Assembly: GCA_963850425.1 (NCBI GenBank)
Contig: CAWKLF010000005.1
Location: 186,001 to 250,000, forward strand
DNA length: 64,000 nucleotides
Origin: Gp1-AA133 sp963850425
Lineage (GTDB): Bacteria; Acidobacteriota; Terriglobia; Terriglobales; Acidobacteriaceae
Direction: 5' to 3'
Shown here: positions 52,494-61,340 of the stretch, one piece after another
Layout of the letters: each line of letters starts with the position of its first letter
Numbering within the stretch: the first letter of the stretch is position 1
Program-made: the position numbers and the translations under genes
Notes under the pieces: generated by a model
Told to the model about the DNA's origin: nothing
Database searches by the model: none
Seen by the model: only the letters and a program-made list of their open reading frames with translations

Positions 52494-53537
52494 TCACGAC
52501 CGGTATGCCACCACCAAAGCCGTCACCACCAAGTTCGCAATTGCCAAGGGAAACAAAAACTTCCACCCAAAGGCCATCAACTGGTCATAGCGGAAACGCG
52601 GAAGCGTCCCGCGCACCCAGATATAAATGAAGAGAAAGACGAAAATCTTAGCAACAAACCAGAACGTGGGCAGAATGGCCTGCAGTAGGGGCGGTCCAAA
52701 CAACGGCCCGCTCCACCCGCCCAGGAACAGCAGCGTGGCCACGCATGCGACCGTGATCATGTTGGCGTACTCCGCCATGAAGAACATGGCGAACTTCATC
52801 GCGCTGTACTCGGTGTGATACCCCGCCACCAGCTCCGTCTCCGCTTCCGGGAGGTCAAACGGAATGCGGTTGGTCTCCGCGTAGGCCGCCATCAGATAAA
52901 TAAAGAAGGCTACAAACTGGCAACCGTAAAAAATGTTCCACTTCGGAATGAAACCCCAGAAGTGCCCGCTCTGGGACTCGACAATTTCCCGCAAGCTGAA
53001 GCTTCCGGAAACAATCAGCACGCCTACTAAAGACAATCCCAAGCAGATCTCGTAGCTAATCATCTGCGCACTCGCGCGCAGCCCACCCAGCAGGGAATAC
53101 TTGCTGTTCGACGACCACCCCGCCAGCGCCACCCCATACACACCTACCGACGTGATCCCCAAAATCACCAGCAACCCGATATGAAGATCGGTGATCTGCA
53201 TCGGAATCCTGTGTCCCAGGATGTTGATCGCCGTGCCGAACGGAATTACGGCAATTGAAGTTAGCGCGCAAGTCACAGCAATCATCGGCGCCGCGATAAA
53301 CAGCGGACGATACACGTGCGGCGGCGTCAGATCTTCCTTGACAAGAAACTTGATTCCGTCCGCCAAAGGCTGCAGCAATCCGAACGGGCCTACCCGCGAA
53401 GGTCCCCACCGGTTTTGCATATGTCCAACCACCTTGCGCTCGAGCCAGACCGTGTAGGCCACGGCCGTTAGCAACACAAAGATCACCAGCACGATCTTGA
53501 TGACGGACGCGATGATGAACACCGGGAGACTCAACAA
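52494..53537 (-). CDS. nuoH: NADH-quinone oxidoreductase subunit H
   Basis: 347 residues, eight helices, part of the quinone site and the link between the arms. WLERKVVGHMQNRWGPSRVGPFGLLQPLADG and IPFDLPEAETELVAGYHTEYSAMKFAMFFMAEYAN are the two signatures. RGTLPRFRYDQLMAFGWK closes the chain. Normal length. Confidence 0.97.
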   Translation of the reverse strand: MLSLPVFIIASVIKIVLVIFVLLTAVAYTVWLERKVVGHMQNRWGPSRVGPFGLLQPLADGIKFLVKEDLTPPHVYRPLFIAAPMIAVTCALTSIAVIPFGTAINILGHRIPMQITDLHIGLLVILGITSVGVYGVALAGWSSNSKYSLLGGLRASAQMISYEICLGLSLVGVLIVSGSFSLREIVESQSGHFWGFIPKWNIFYGCQFVAFFIYLMAAYAETNRIPFDLPEAETELVAGYHTEYSAMKFAMFFMAEYANMITVACVATLLFLGGWSGPLFGPPLLQAILPTFWFVAKIFVFLFIYIWVRGTLPRFRYDQLMAFGWKFLFPLAIANLVVTALVVAYRS

Positions 53538-53610
53538 TTTCTTTTTCCTGACCTGTTTCGTGAGGCCGTTGAGAAACGAACTACCAGGGACTGCCTGTTC
53601 GGCTTACAGC

Positions 53611-55968
53611 TCAATCGGCCGCGACTTCCGACGGTTGAGCGTGATGATTTTCCATTACTGAGTTCAGCGCTTTGGAGTACCGACCCAGCGTGCCCGAGCT
53701 GAACAAATTATCGTTGGCCGGGATAATGAGCTTCGCGTCGTGAATTGCCCCCGGCCCGCTGTCCACGAGGGTTGTGTGCTGATCATTTCCAGACAGCAAG
53801 TTAATGCGCGACACGTCGTAACCCGGCACCAGTCGCTGGATCTCGTCCAGAATGGCGGTTGGCTCGAAGGGGCTCATTTTCGGCTCCAGGCCGTGCGCCT
53901 CGAGCCATACTCCGTGCCGGTCGGCTTCGCCCGACTGCGCGCCGCGCGACTGACCCATGTCGGTAGCCTCGCCTGCGCCAAAAGGAACCAGCTTGCGGAT
54001 TTCAAATCCCATGGCGTCCGCGATGCGAACGATCATTTCGAAATCGCTTTTGGTGCCCGAGACTTCACCGGCCTTCTTGACCAGCTGCACGTCGCCGCAA
54101 GTGTTGGTAAACGTGCCCGACTTTTCGTAAGCGTTCGCGGCCGGCAGCACAATATCGGCCATCAAGGCCGTTTCAGTCAGAAACATTTCCTGAACGACGA
54201 CAAAAGTGTTGGAAAAAGCGAACGGGTCAATGGACAGTTGGCCAACCGGATTGGCCCCAACCACATAAAGGGCCTTCAGCTTGCCGGCCTTCGCCGCTTC
54301 CATCATCTCTGGCAAGGTCAATCCCGCTGTAGCAGGCACGTTCCCCCACTCCTGGTGGAACTTGCCGGTATCGGCAACCCGGTGGTACCCGGGCAGGAGA
54401 TCGGGATATAGGCCCATATCGGCCGCGCCGCGAGAATTGGCATAGTCCGCCAGGCAGACAAACTTGGCACCCGAAATCGTGGAACCAAACTTCACCAGCG
54501 CGGCCACGTCATTGCCGCGAATTTCGGAGCCGAACACAATCACGAGATTTTGTTCGCCGCGCAGCTGGTCGCGCAAAGAGATCCAGCCCTCACGGTTGGT
54601 CTTCTCGCTGAGGAGCGTGTCGGACGCGGCATCATCACCGGCTAGAAATGCCGCGACTTTCCCCTCTGTGCCCGAAGAGACTTGCGTGAACCCGGCCGCC
54701 TGCCGCCCCAACTTGATTGCCTGTGAGTTGATCAGGTAAAGCCGCGACCGGTGCAGGCGTACGTTGTTCCGAATCTGCCACGCCAGCAAGGGATGCTGGT
54801 CGGTGGGATTGTTTCCGATCACCAGGATGGCTGGCGCGTTATATACCTCGCGCATGGTTGCCGTGGCCTCAGGCTTGCCACTTAGCGCTGCAGCGAAAGC
54901 AGGGAAGTCGGCCGTGCGATGGTGATCGACGTTGTTGGTCTTCAGCACAACGCGAGCAAACTTCGAGAGCAGGTAGCTCTCTTCATTGGTAGTGCGGCTC
55001 GAACCCACCACGCCAATCGCCTGCCCGCCATCGCGGTCGCGAACTTCCGCAAAGCGCTTCCCGATCAGCTCAAACGCTTCCTCCCAGGTGGATGGGGTCA
55101 GTTTCCCGTGTCGTCGGATCAGGGGCTGCTTCAGGCGCTCCGGATTGTCGGCAAAATCAAACGCGTAGCGGCCCTTTATACACAGAAAGTCGTTGTTGAT
55201 GCCGCTCTTGTCGCGGTTGTCCCCGCGCACGATCTCCATGCCGGTGTCGGAGCGCCGCACACCCAAGGTTGTCTTGCATCCGTCTCCGCAGTGCGTGCAG
55301 ATCGTACCCACATGCTTCATTTCCCACGGACGCGTCTTGTAGCGATAGGCTCCCGAGGTCAGCGCGCCGACCGGGCAAATGTCGATACACATGCCGCACT
55401 CTTCGCACTCCAGGTGATCTTCTTTGTTAGGCGCGATGATCGACGAGACGCCGCGGTTCTGCACGCCCAGCGCCCACACGTCCATGCCCTCGCCGCACAC
55501 GCGCACGCAGCGATAGCACAGGATGCAGCGTGGCCGGTCGAAGAAGACCACCGGAGACCACTGCTGCTCGTCCTTGTGGTTCTTCGCTTCCATGTATTTC
55601 GATTCGGCGGCGCCATAGGAGAATGTCATGTCCTGCAATTCGCATTCGCCGCCCGCATCGCAAACCGGGCAGTCCAGCGGATGGTTTCCGAGCAGCATCT
55701 CCACCATCGCCTTGCGGGCCTGGCGCACTTCCTCGTTGTCGCTGATGACCACCATGCCTTCGGAGATCACGGTGGTACAGGCGGTCTGCAGCTTGGGCAT
55801 CTTCTCGATCTTCACAAGACACATGCGGCAAGCGCCCTGCAGCGACAGGTTGGGGTAGTAGCAGAACGAAGGGACTTCGATGCCCGCAGACTTGCAGGCC
55901 TCAATCAGCAGCGTCCCGGCAGGGGCCGTGATTTTCTTACCGTCGACAGTTAAAGTGACATCGGGCAT
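53611..55968 (-). CDS. nuoG: NADH-quinone oxidoreductase subunit G
   Basis: 785 residues. The N-terminal [2Fe-2S] domain has SFCYYPNLSLQGACRMCLVK and C in LLGNHPLDCPVCDAGGECELQD. The His-type [4Fe-4S] motif and the CxxCxxC ferredoxin-like CEECGMCIDICPVGAL follow. GTICTHCGDGCKTTLGVRR begins the molybdopterin-oxidoreductase-like domain, which in complex I carries no cofactor. A 344-codon frame on the other strand is a shadow. Confidence 0.96.
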   Translation of the reverse strand: MPDVTLTVDGKKITAPAGTLLIEACKSAGIEVPSFCYYPNLSLQGACRMCLVKIEKMPKLQTACTTVISEGMVVISDNEEVRQARKAMVEMLLGNHPLDCPVCDAGGECELQDMTFSYGAAESKYMEAKNHKDEQQWSPVVFFDRPRCILCYRCVRVCGEGMDVWALGVQNRGVSSIIAPNKEDHLECEECGMCIDICPVGALTSGAYRYKTRPWEMKHVGTICTHCGDGCKTTLGVRRSDTGMEIVRGDNRDKSGINNDFLCIKGRYAFDFADNPERLKQPLIRRHGKLTPSTWEEAFELIGKRFAEVRDRDGGQAIGVVGSSRTTNEESYLLSKFARVVLKTNNVDHHRTADFPAFAAALSGKPEATATMREVYNAPAILVIGNNPTDQHPLLAWQIRNNVRLHRSRLYLINSQAIKLGRQAAGFTQVSSGTEGKVAAFLAGDDAASDTLLSEKTNREGWISLRDQLRGEQNLVIVFGSEIRGNDVAALVKFGSTISGAKFVCLADYANSRGAADMGLYPDLLPGYHRVADTGKFHQEWGNVPATAGLTLPEMMEAAKAGKLKALYVVGANPVGQLSIDPFAFSNTFVVVQEMFLTETALMADIVLPAANAYEKSGTFTNTCGDVQLVKKAGEVSGTKSDFEMIVRIADAMGFEIRKLVPFGAGEATDMGQSRGAQSGEADRHGVWLEAHGLEPKMSPFEPTAILDEIQRLVPGYDVSRINLLSGNDQHTTLVDSGPGAIHDAKLIIPANDNLFSSGTLGRYSKALNSVMENHHAQPSEVAAD

Positions 55969-56000
55969 CAGTTAATTAAGGTCCGTAATCGAGTGATGAA

Positions 56001-57323
56001 TCAATGTGCGAGAACGGGTAATTGTTCGACCGCTCCCTCTTCTTCAAAGGGGCAGGGCCTGCCTTCGAGGTGAGCTTCAAACTCGTCTCGGAATTTCTTC
56101 ACGAACGCGATGGTCGGCATGGCTGCGGCATCACCTAGCGGGCAGAAGGTCCGGCCCAGCATGTTTTCCGACAGATACTGGATATTGTCGATGTCCTTCT
56201 TCAACCCGCCGCCCGCGTGAAAGCGCGTCAGCGTCTTCTTCAGCCAGTCCGTGCCCTCGCGGCAGGGGATGCACCATCCGCAACTTTCGTGCTGGTAGAA
56301 CTTAATCGTGCGCAGGGCGAATTTCACGATGCAGTTGGTGTCGTCGAGCACCACCACACCGCCGGAGCCGAGCATCGATCCGGCTTTCATCAGCGAGTCG
56401 AAGTCCATCGGTACGTCGATCTCTTCTGGCAGCAGCACCGGAGTCGACGATCCACCTGGCACAACCGCCTTCAATTCGTGGCCGTTCGGAATGCCGCCGC
56501 CAACCTCGTAAATCATCTTCTTCAGGTTGTAGCCCATGGGCAATTCGTAAACGCCGGGTTTGGCGAGATTTCCGCTCAGGCAGAACAGCCGCGTGCCGCC
56601 GTTTTTCGGCGTGCCAATCTTCGAATACCAGTCTGCCCCGCCGAGCATAATGTGCGGCACGCTGGCCAGCGTCTCGGCATTGTTGATGACGGTGGGCCCG
56701 CCCCATAGCCCGACCACGGCAGGGAAGGGAGGCCGGATGCGTGGGATGCCGCGCTTGCCTTCGAGCGACTCCATCAAAGCAGACTCTTCGCCGACTTCGT
56801 AGGCGCCTGCGCCGCCGTGCCAGAAAATATCCAGATCCTTGCCGCTGCCGAAAATGTTCTTGCCCAGGAAGCCGCGTGCGTACGCGTCCTTGATCGCCTT
56901 CTGCATGATCACCGACAGGTAGCGATACTCGCCGCGAATGTAGATGTAACCGGTCTGCGACCCCACGGCCAGCGCGGCAATCATCACGCCTTCGATCACC
57001 GAGTGCGGATCGTGCTCAAAGATCAAACGGTCTTTGCAGGTGCCGGGCTCGCTCTCGTCGCCATTGCACAAAACATACTTCGGTTTCGGAGACTGCTTGG
57101 GCACAAACGACCACTTCATTCCCGTGGAGAAGCCCGCGCCGCCTCGCCCGCGGAGGCCGGAATTCTTGACTTCGTTGATGATTGCGTCCGGTTCCATCGC
57201 GAGCGCCTTCTGCACAGCCTTGTAGCCGTCGAGCTCGAGATAGCGATCGATCGAGGTCGCACCCTGGCCAAAGCGGCGGGAGACGACTTTTACTTCATCG
57301 GGATGGGAGACCAGGGTAGCCAT
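56001..57323 (-). CDS. nuoF: NADH-quinone oxidoreductase subunit F
   Basis: 440 residues, binds NADH and FMN. RGRGGAGFSTGMKWSF is the NADH loop and CNGDESEPGTCKDR the FMN loop. ESCGWCIPCREGTDWL...FCPLGDAAA is the [4Fe-4S] site. It follows nuoE after 128 bases of AT-rich repeat spacer and precedes nuoG by 32 bases. Confidence 0.97.
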   Translation of the reverse strand: MATLVSHPDEVKVVSRRFGQGATSIDRYLELDGYKAVQKALAMEPDAIINEVKNSGLRGRGGAGFSTGMKWSFVPKQSPKPKYVLCNGDESEPGTCKDRLIFEHDPHSVIEGVMIAALAVGSQTGYIYIRGEYRYLSVIMQKAIKDAYARGFLGKNIFGSGKDLDIFWHGGAGAYEVGEESALMESLEGKRGIPRIRPPFPAVVGLWGGPTVINNAETLASVPHIMLGGADWYSKIGTPKNGGTRLFCLSGNLAKPGVYELPMGYNLKKMIYEVGGGIPNGHELKAVVPGGSSTPVLLPEEIDVPMDFDSLMKAGSMLGSGGVVVLDDTNCIVKFALRTIKFYQHESCGWCIPCREGTDWLKKTLTRFHAGGGLKKDIDNIQYLSENMLGRTFCPLGDAAAMPTIAFVKKFRDEFEAHLEGRPCPFEEEGAVEQLPVLAH

Positions 57324-57451
57324 TGGTTAATGCTTCTCGAAATTGAGTAATTGGGAAAATTGAGTAATTGTGAAATTGAAAATCTCATCACCACACACGT
57401 CATCGTTTTTCAATTACTTAATTACCAAATTTCCCAATTACCCAATCCTCC
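57324..57451. repeat. AT-rich low-complexity spacer, nuoE-nuoF
   Basis: The 128 bases are made largely of repeated GTAATTG/AATTGGG-like words on the minus strand (for example CAATTACCCAATCC at 57436-57449 on the plus strand). The same words fill the nuoD-nuoE spacer. No ORF or terminator is apparent. Confidence 0.7.
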
Positions 57452-57922
57452 TCACTTCTTCAGTTCCTCAAGAACCTTATCCAGCTTCTCCACCGTCAGG
57501 TTTTCGTGGAAATCGTAGTTCACCTGCACCGCGGGCGCCCAACTGCACGCGCCGATGCACTCCACTTCCTCCAGGGTGAACGTCCCGTCGGGCGTGGTCT
57601 GCTTGTGGCCGATCCCGAGTTTTTTCCGGCAGTGGGCATAAAGCTCTTCGCCGCCACGAAGCATGCAAGCTATGTTGGTGCACACCTGCACGTTGAACTT
57701 GCCGCGCGGTTTCGTGGTCAGCATGGAGTAGTAGCTGATCACGTTACGTACATCGAGCTCGGTCAATTCCAGCCGCGAGGCGATTTCATGGATCACTTCA
57801 TCGCTTAGGAATCCGGCCTCGTCTTGCGCGTAAAGCAACGTTGGGACGAGGACCGAGCGCTTGGTCGGATAATGCGTCAGCATTTCCGCGAAGCGAGTTT
57901 CGAATTCATGCGAGAACTGCAT
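57452..57922 (-). CDS. nuoE: NADH-quinone oxidoreductase subunit E
   Basis: 156 residues, with the thioredoxin-like [2Fe-2S] fold. The ligands are CTNIAC and ECIGAC (CxxxxC, then CxxxC). The helical N-terminus (FETRFAEMLTHYPTKRSVLVPTLLYAQ) is typical. It forms the NADH-dehydrogenase module with NuoF and NuoG. Confidence 0.96.
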   Translation of the reverse strand: MQFSHEFETRFAEMLTHYPTKRSVLVPTLLYAQDEAGFLSDEVIHEIASRLELTELDVRNVISYYSMLTTKPRGKFNVQVCTNIACMLRGGEELYAHCRKKLGIGHKQTTPDGTFTLEEVECIGACSWAPAVQVNYDFHENLTVEKLDKVLEELKK

Positions 57923-57963
57923 GTTCAGATGCTTCCGCCCCGCCGGGGCTTGTTTGCGTTTTG

Positions 57964-58030
57964 TTTACCTACCCAGGGCTTACGCCCTGGGCTAATGAAT
58001 TGCGCCCCTTCGGGGCTTCTCGTGGTTAGT
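57964..58030 (-). repeat. Dispersed GNRA hairpin repeat, third copy
   Basis: On the minus strand it reads GCCCC-GAA-GGGGC, then CCCAGGGC-GTAA-GCCCTGGG, then GTAGGTAAACA. The second hairpin is identical to that at 31079-31098. It lies inside the nuo operon, in the nuoD-nuoE spacer. Confidence 0.8.
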
Positions 58031-58069
58031 TTCACAGCCGCGGCACACTTAAGGGATGACAAGCTCCTT

Positions 58070-58175
58070 GTAGAAACCGAGTGCCTCCAAGTGGAAACCG
58101 GAGTGCCTCCAAGTGGAAACCGAGTGCCTCCAAGTGGAAACCGAGTGCCTCCAAGTAGAAACCCAGTGCCTCCAA
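58070..58175. repeat. Five-copy 21-bp tandem repeat in the nuoD-nuoE spacer
   Basis: Units beginning GTGGAAACCGAGTGCCTCCA lie at 58070-58090, 58091-58112 (22 bases), 58113-58133, 58134-58154 and 58155-58175. Copies three and four are identical; the others differ by one to three bases. There are no spacers between units, so it is not a CRISPR. Confidence 0.9.
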
Positions 58176-58359
58176 ATCAAACTACAAATTAACAAATTAG
58201 GAATTTCCCAATTACAGTTTCCAAATTACAAATTACCAAATTACCCAATTACCCAATTTCCCAATCACCCAATCACCCCAATTTCCCAATCACCCCAATT
58301 TCCCCAATTTTCCAATTTTCCAATTTTCCAATTTTCCCAACTTTCCAATTACCCAATCT
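58176..58359. repeat. AATTGG-type low-complexity array
   Basis: About 180 bases of degenerate seven- to nine-base words with the core CCAATT (AATTGG on the other strand), such as CCAATTTT, CAATTACC and CAATCACC. It extends to just before the nuoD stop. The same word type fills the nuoE-nuoF gap. Confidence 0.8.
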
Positions 58360-59565
58360 CTATCGGTCGATCTCGCCCAGCACGATATCAATTGACCCGA
58401 TGGCTGCCACCACGTCGGCAATCAGGCCTCCCTCGCACATCTTGGGAATGGTCTGCAGATTCGCGAGGCAGGCGGCGCGCATGTGGACCCGATAGGGTTT
58501 CGCCGTCCCGTCGCTAACCACGTAGTAGCCCATCTCGCCCCGCGGCGACTCCACCGCCTGATAAACCTCGCCGGCCGGGACCGAGAAGCCTTCGGTGATG
58601 ATCTTGAAGTGGTAGATCAGGGCTTCCATTTCGGTCTTCATCTTTTCCCGGTCGGGCAGCACGACCTTAGGCGCATCTGCTTTGATCGGGCCCTCCGGCA
58701 TCCCGTCGAGAGCCTGCCGCACAATGCCGATCGACTCGCGCAGTTCCCGCACCCGGCACATGTACCGGTCAAAAACATCTCCCTGCGAGCCCAGCGGCAC
58801 CTGGAACTTGAAATTCTCGTAACCCGAGTAAGGCATATCGCGACGCAGATCGAAATCCACGCCACTGCCGCGCAAGGTTGGCCCGCTGGCGCCCAGTGCC
58901 AGCGCGTCTTCGGCAGTAATTTTGGCCACGCCCTTGGTGCGCATTCCCCAGATTGGGTTGCCGGTCAGCAGGTTCTCGTACTCGTCCACCTTGGAAGGGA
59001 AGCGGCCCGCAAAATCACGGACTTTCTCGAAGAATCCCAGCGGCGGCTCCAGCGCAATTCCGCCGATCCGGAAGTACGAGGTCATCATGCGCTGTCCGCT
59101 GACCATCTCGAACATGCGCAGGATGTCTTCACGTTCGCGGAAGCAATACAGGAAGACCGTCATCGCCCCGATGTCCAACGCGTGTGTGCCCAGCCACACC
59201 AGGTGCGAATTGATCCGCGTCAACTCATTCAACAGCACACGCAGCCATTGTGCTTTAGGAGGAATCTCCAGTCCCAGCAGTTTCTCTACTGCGAGCGCAT
59301 AACAAAGATTGTTGGTGAGGGGGCACAGGTAGTCGATGCGGTCGGTTAGCGTAACCACCTGCTGATAAAACTTCGCCTCGCAAGTCTTCTCGATGCCGGT
59401 GTGCAGGTACCCGATGTCCGGCATGATGCGCACCACGTTCTCGCCATCAATCTCGAGAATCACGCGCAACACGCCGTGCGTCGAAGGATGCTGCGGCCCC
59501 ATGTTCAGGATCATCGTGCGATCCTGCAGCGGCTCCAGTACCGGGGTTGGATTCAGGTGTGCCAT
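58360..59565 (-). CDS. nuoD: NADH-quinone oxidoreductase subunit D
   Basis: 401 residues, a 49-kDa-type subunit forming the quinone pocket. MGPQHPSTHGVLRVILEIDGE is the conserved start, HTGIEKTCEAKFYQQVVTLTDRIDYL the second hallmark and DIVLGEIDR the C-terminus. It normally contacts the N2 cluster of NuoB, which is not in this operon. ATG 59565 overlaps the nuoC stop by one base. Confidence 0.97.
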   Translation of the reverse strand: MAHLNPTPVLEPLQDRTMILNMGPQHPSTHGVLRVILEIDGENVVRIMPDIGYLHTGIEKTCEAKFYQQVVTLTDRIDYLCPLTNNLCYALAVEKLLGLEIPPKAQWLRVLLNELTRINSHLVWLGTHALDIGAMTVFLYCFREREDILRMFEMVSGQRMMTSYFRIGGIALEPPLGFFEKVRDFAGRFPSKVDEYENLLTGNPIWGMRTKGVAKITAEDALALGASGPTLRGSGVDFDLRRDMPYSGYENFKFQVPLGSQGDVFDRYMCRVRELRESIGIVRQALDGMPEGPIKADAPKVVLPDREKMKTEMEALIYHFKIITEGFSVPAGEVYQAVESPRGEMGYYVVSDGTAKPYRVHMRAACLANLQTIPKMCEGGLIADVVAAIGSIDIVLGEIDR

Positions 59566-60062
59566 TACCGGTAGCCCTCCACCGGATAGTCCTTGCGCAG
59601 CGGATATCCTTCCCAGTCTTCCGGCATCAAGATGCGCCGCAAGTAAGGATGCCCGGTAAACCGGATGCCAAACAGGTCAAACAGTTCGCGCTCGAAGTAA
59701 TTCGCTCCCGGCCATACCGACGTGATCGATTCCACCACCGGGCTTGCCCCATCCAGCCGGACCTTCAGGCGCACGCGTTCTTTCTTGGGGATGGAGAGCA
59801 GGTGATAAATCATTTCAAATCGCGGTTCCGAAGGGTACCAGTCGACGCAGGTCACATCCGACAGGTAATTAAAAGGGAAATCCTTGTCGTCCCGCAGTAA
59901 AGCGCAAGCTTCGCGGATCTGCGCCCGATCGACCGTGATGCTCATCTCGTCGCGATCGAATTTCACGGCCTGCACGGCCGGCGCATGCCATGCCAGCAGC
60001 AGTTGCAGCGCGGGGTGCTCTTTCAGCTCCTCGACATCGGTAATCGGGGGAGTGAGGGCCAT
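59565..60062 (-). CDS. nuoC: NADH-quinone oxidoreductase subunit C
   Basis: 165 residues, a 30-kDa-type subunit. FNYLSDVTCVDWYPSEPRFEMIYHLLSI and VESITSVWPGANYFERELFDLFGIRFTGHPYLRRILMPEDWEGYPLRKDYPV are the family signature. The ATG at 60062 overlaps the nuoA stop (TGATG). The frame is open upstream, but that part overlaps nuoA in another frame and shows no NuoB sequence. Confidence 0.96.
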   Translation of the reverse strand: MALTPPITDVEELKEHPALQLLLAWHAPAVQAVKFDRDEMSITVDRAQIREACALLRDDKDFPFNYLSDVTCVDWYPSEPRFEMIYHLLSIPKKERVRLKVRLDGASPVVESITSVWPGANYFERELFDLFGIRFTGHPYLRRILMPEDWEGYPLRKDYPVEGYR

Positions 60063-60460
60063 CAGACTTCCCCTCGACCGGGTGAAGTAACCTTGCCCCA
60101 GTCCAGCACGCCCTTTTTCCACGCGTAGAAGAAGCCCACCAGGACGATGCCGATATATACCAGCATCTCCCAGAAGCCGAACATCTTCAGATCGCGCAGA
60201 ATGACTGCCCACGGATAAAGGAAGACGGCCTCTACATCGAACAAAATGAAGAGCATCGCGACCAGGTAGAACTTCACCGAGAAACGCTGGCGCGCGTCGC
60301 CAGTAGGAGCCATCCCGCACTCGTAAGGCGACATTTTGGCCCGCGTGGGCCGGCGCTTTCCAATCAGCCAGGACAGGGTCACGATCGCGCTCGCCACGAA
60401 TCCAGCCACAAGCATGTGCAGCAGAAGGGGCAGGTAACGGGCGAAGTAATTGTCGGGCAT
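60062..60460 (-). CDS. nuoA: NADH-quinone oxidoreductase subunit A
   Basis: 132 residues, three helices. KMSPYECGMAPTGDARQRFSVKFYLVAMLFILFDVEAVFLYPWAV is the signature with the quinone-site Cys loop. ATG 60460 (MPDNYFARYLPLLL) is preferred; an upstream ATG nine codons earlier is possible. First gene of the nuo operon. Confidence 0.94.
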   Translation of the reverse strand: MPDNYFARYLPLLLHMLVAGFVASAIVTLSWLIGKRRPTRAKMSPYECGMAPTGDARQRFSVKFYLVAMLFILFDVEAVFLYPWAVILRDLKMFGFWEMLVYIGIVLVGFFYAWKKGVLDWGKVTSPGRGEV

Positions 60461-60508
60461 AGGAGAGCTATATATAATCTCGCGCAAAGACTCGCTTAAA
60501 CGTTCTAG

Positions 60509-60536
60509 ATTAGAGTTCGCAAGGGAGTAGTGTCAA
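60509..60536 (-). promoter_or_regulatory. nuoA: Promoter of the nuo operon
   Basis: On the minus strand TTGACA (60536-60531) and TCTAAT (60514-60509) are 16 bases apart. The 5' leader to nuoA would be about 40 bases. The divergent gene at 60610 starts 74 bases beyond. Confidence 0.65.
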
Positions 60537-60609
60537 GCGAGGGCGGGCGTATTAAGGTCAGCGTTTTGACTGATTTTCAATCGTTTTCTGCGCTGCAAAT
60601 CGAGATCGC

Positions 60610-61197
60610 ATGATTTTTGGTTTTAATACCGACGTGAAGCAGGGAGACACGGTCTATCACGTACAAAGCGAGGCCCGTGAAAACGAACTGATCCTCCAAA
60701 CCCAGGTCTTCGTTCGTGGGCGCTGCATCGGAAAACGCGCCACTTCCTACGCGGAGCAGATTGCGCGCGGCAATTTCACCGACCAGCAGAAGGAACAGAT
60801 CCTGCGCGACCAGCATCGGCAGGTGCTGGATGCCATCCGCGAGGGCCATGTGGACGAAGTGCTCGACCGCAAAGACACCCCCGAAGCGCTGGCGACGGTG
60901 AAAGAGTTAGACCTCCAGTGGGTGAATGCCGAATCGGTGCATAGAGACAGCAGCCTGATCATGAACCTGCGCGTCACCGAAGGCGGTGCCGCCGTAGAGG
61001 GCGCGCGCCTGACCTTCCGCTTCTCCCGTCCCGACGCTGCTCCTTTCTACACGCAAGTGGCCACCAATTCCGGCGGCTATGCCGAGATGAGAGTGGATTT
61101 CGAGGATTCCGCCCTGCCTGACGCCTCCGTGTTGGTCCAAGCCAGCTTCGCCGGCCGCACCGCCACCCGAAAATTCCGCCTCCGCAAAGTCGACTGA
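60610..61197 (+). CDS. Conserved hypothetical protein
   Basis: 195 residues in two parts. The first (residues 1-100) begins MIFGFNTDVKQGDTVYHVQSEAR and has GRCIGKRATSYAEQI. The second (about 105-195) looks like an Ig-like/carboxypeptidase-regulatory beta domain: NLRVTEGGAAVEGARLTFRFSRP and YAEMRVDFEDSALPDASVLVQASFAGRTATRKFRLRKV. No signal peptide or membrane segment is visible. The function is unknown. It is divergent from nuoA. Confidence 0.75.
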   Translation: MIFGFNTDVKQGDTVYHVQSEARENELILQTQVFVRGRCIGKRATSYAEQIARGNFTDQQKEQILRDQHRQVLDAIREGHVDEVLDRKDTPEALATVKELDLQWVNAESVHRDSSLIMNLRVTEGGAAVEGARLTFRFSRPDAAPFYTQVATNSGGYAEMRVDFEDSALPDASVLVQASFAGRTATRKFRLRKVD

Positions 61198-61340
61198 CTC
61201 GAATGGGTTTGCAACTCCCCGATGCTCGCCGTTGATCGCAACGTGGCGAGGTTTGTATCCGACGCGCCGAATGCCCGTGCTGAAAATCTGAAAGCCAGCA
61301 ACTTGCACGAACCCCCTCAGCCTTGCGAAGATCAACTTAG

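Noticed and set aside
54919..55953. 344-codon ORF on the plus strand
   Set aside because: Antisense shadow of nuoG, rich in His and Ala, no domain.
58070..58175. CRISPR array
   Set aside because: The 21-bp units are directly adjacent, with no unique spacers and no cas genes.
60063..60320. N-terminal extension of nuoC that might have been nuoB
   Set aside because: The extension overlaps nuoA out of frame and has none of the NuoB Cys motifs.
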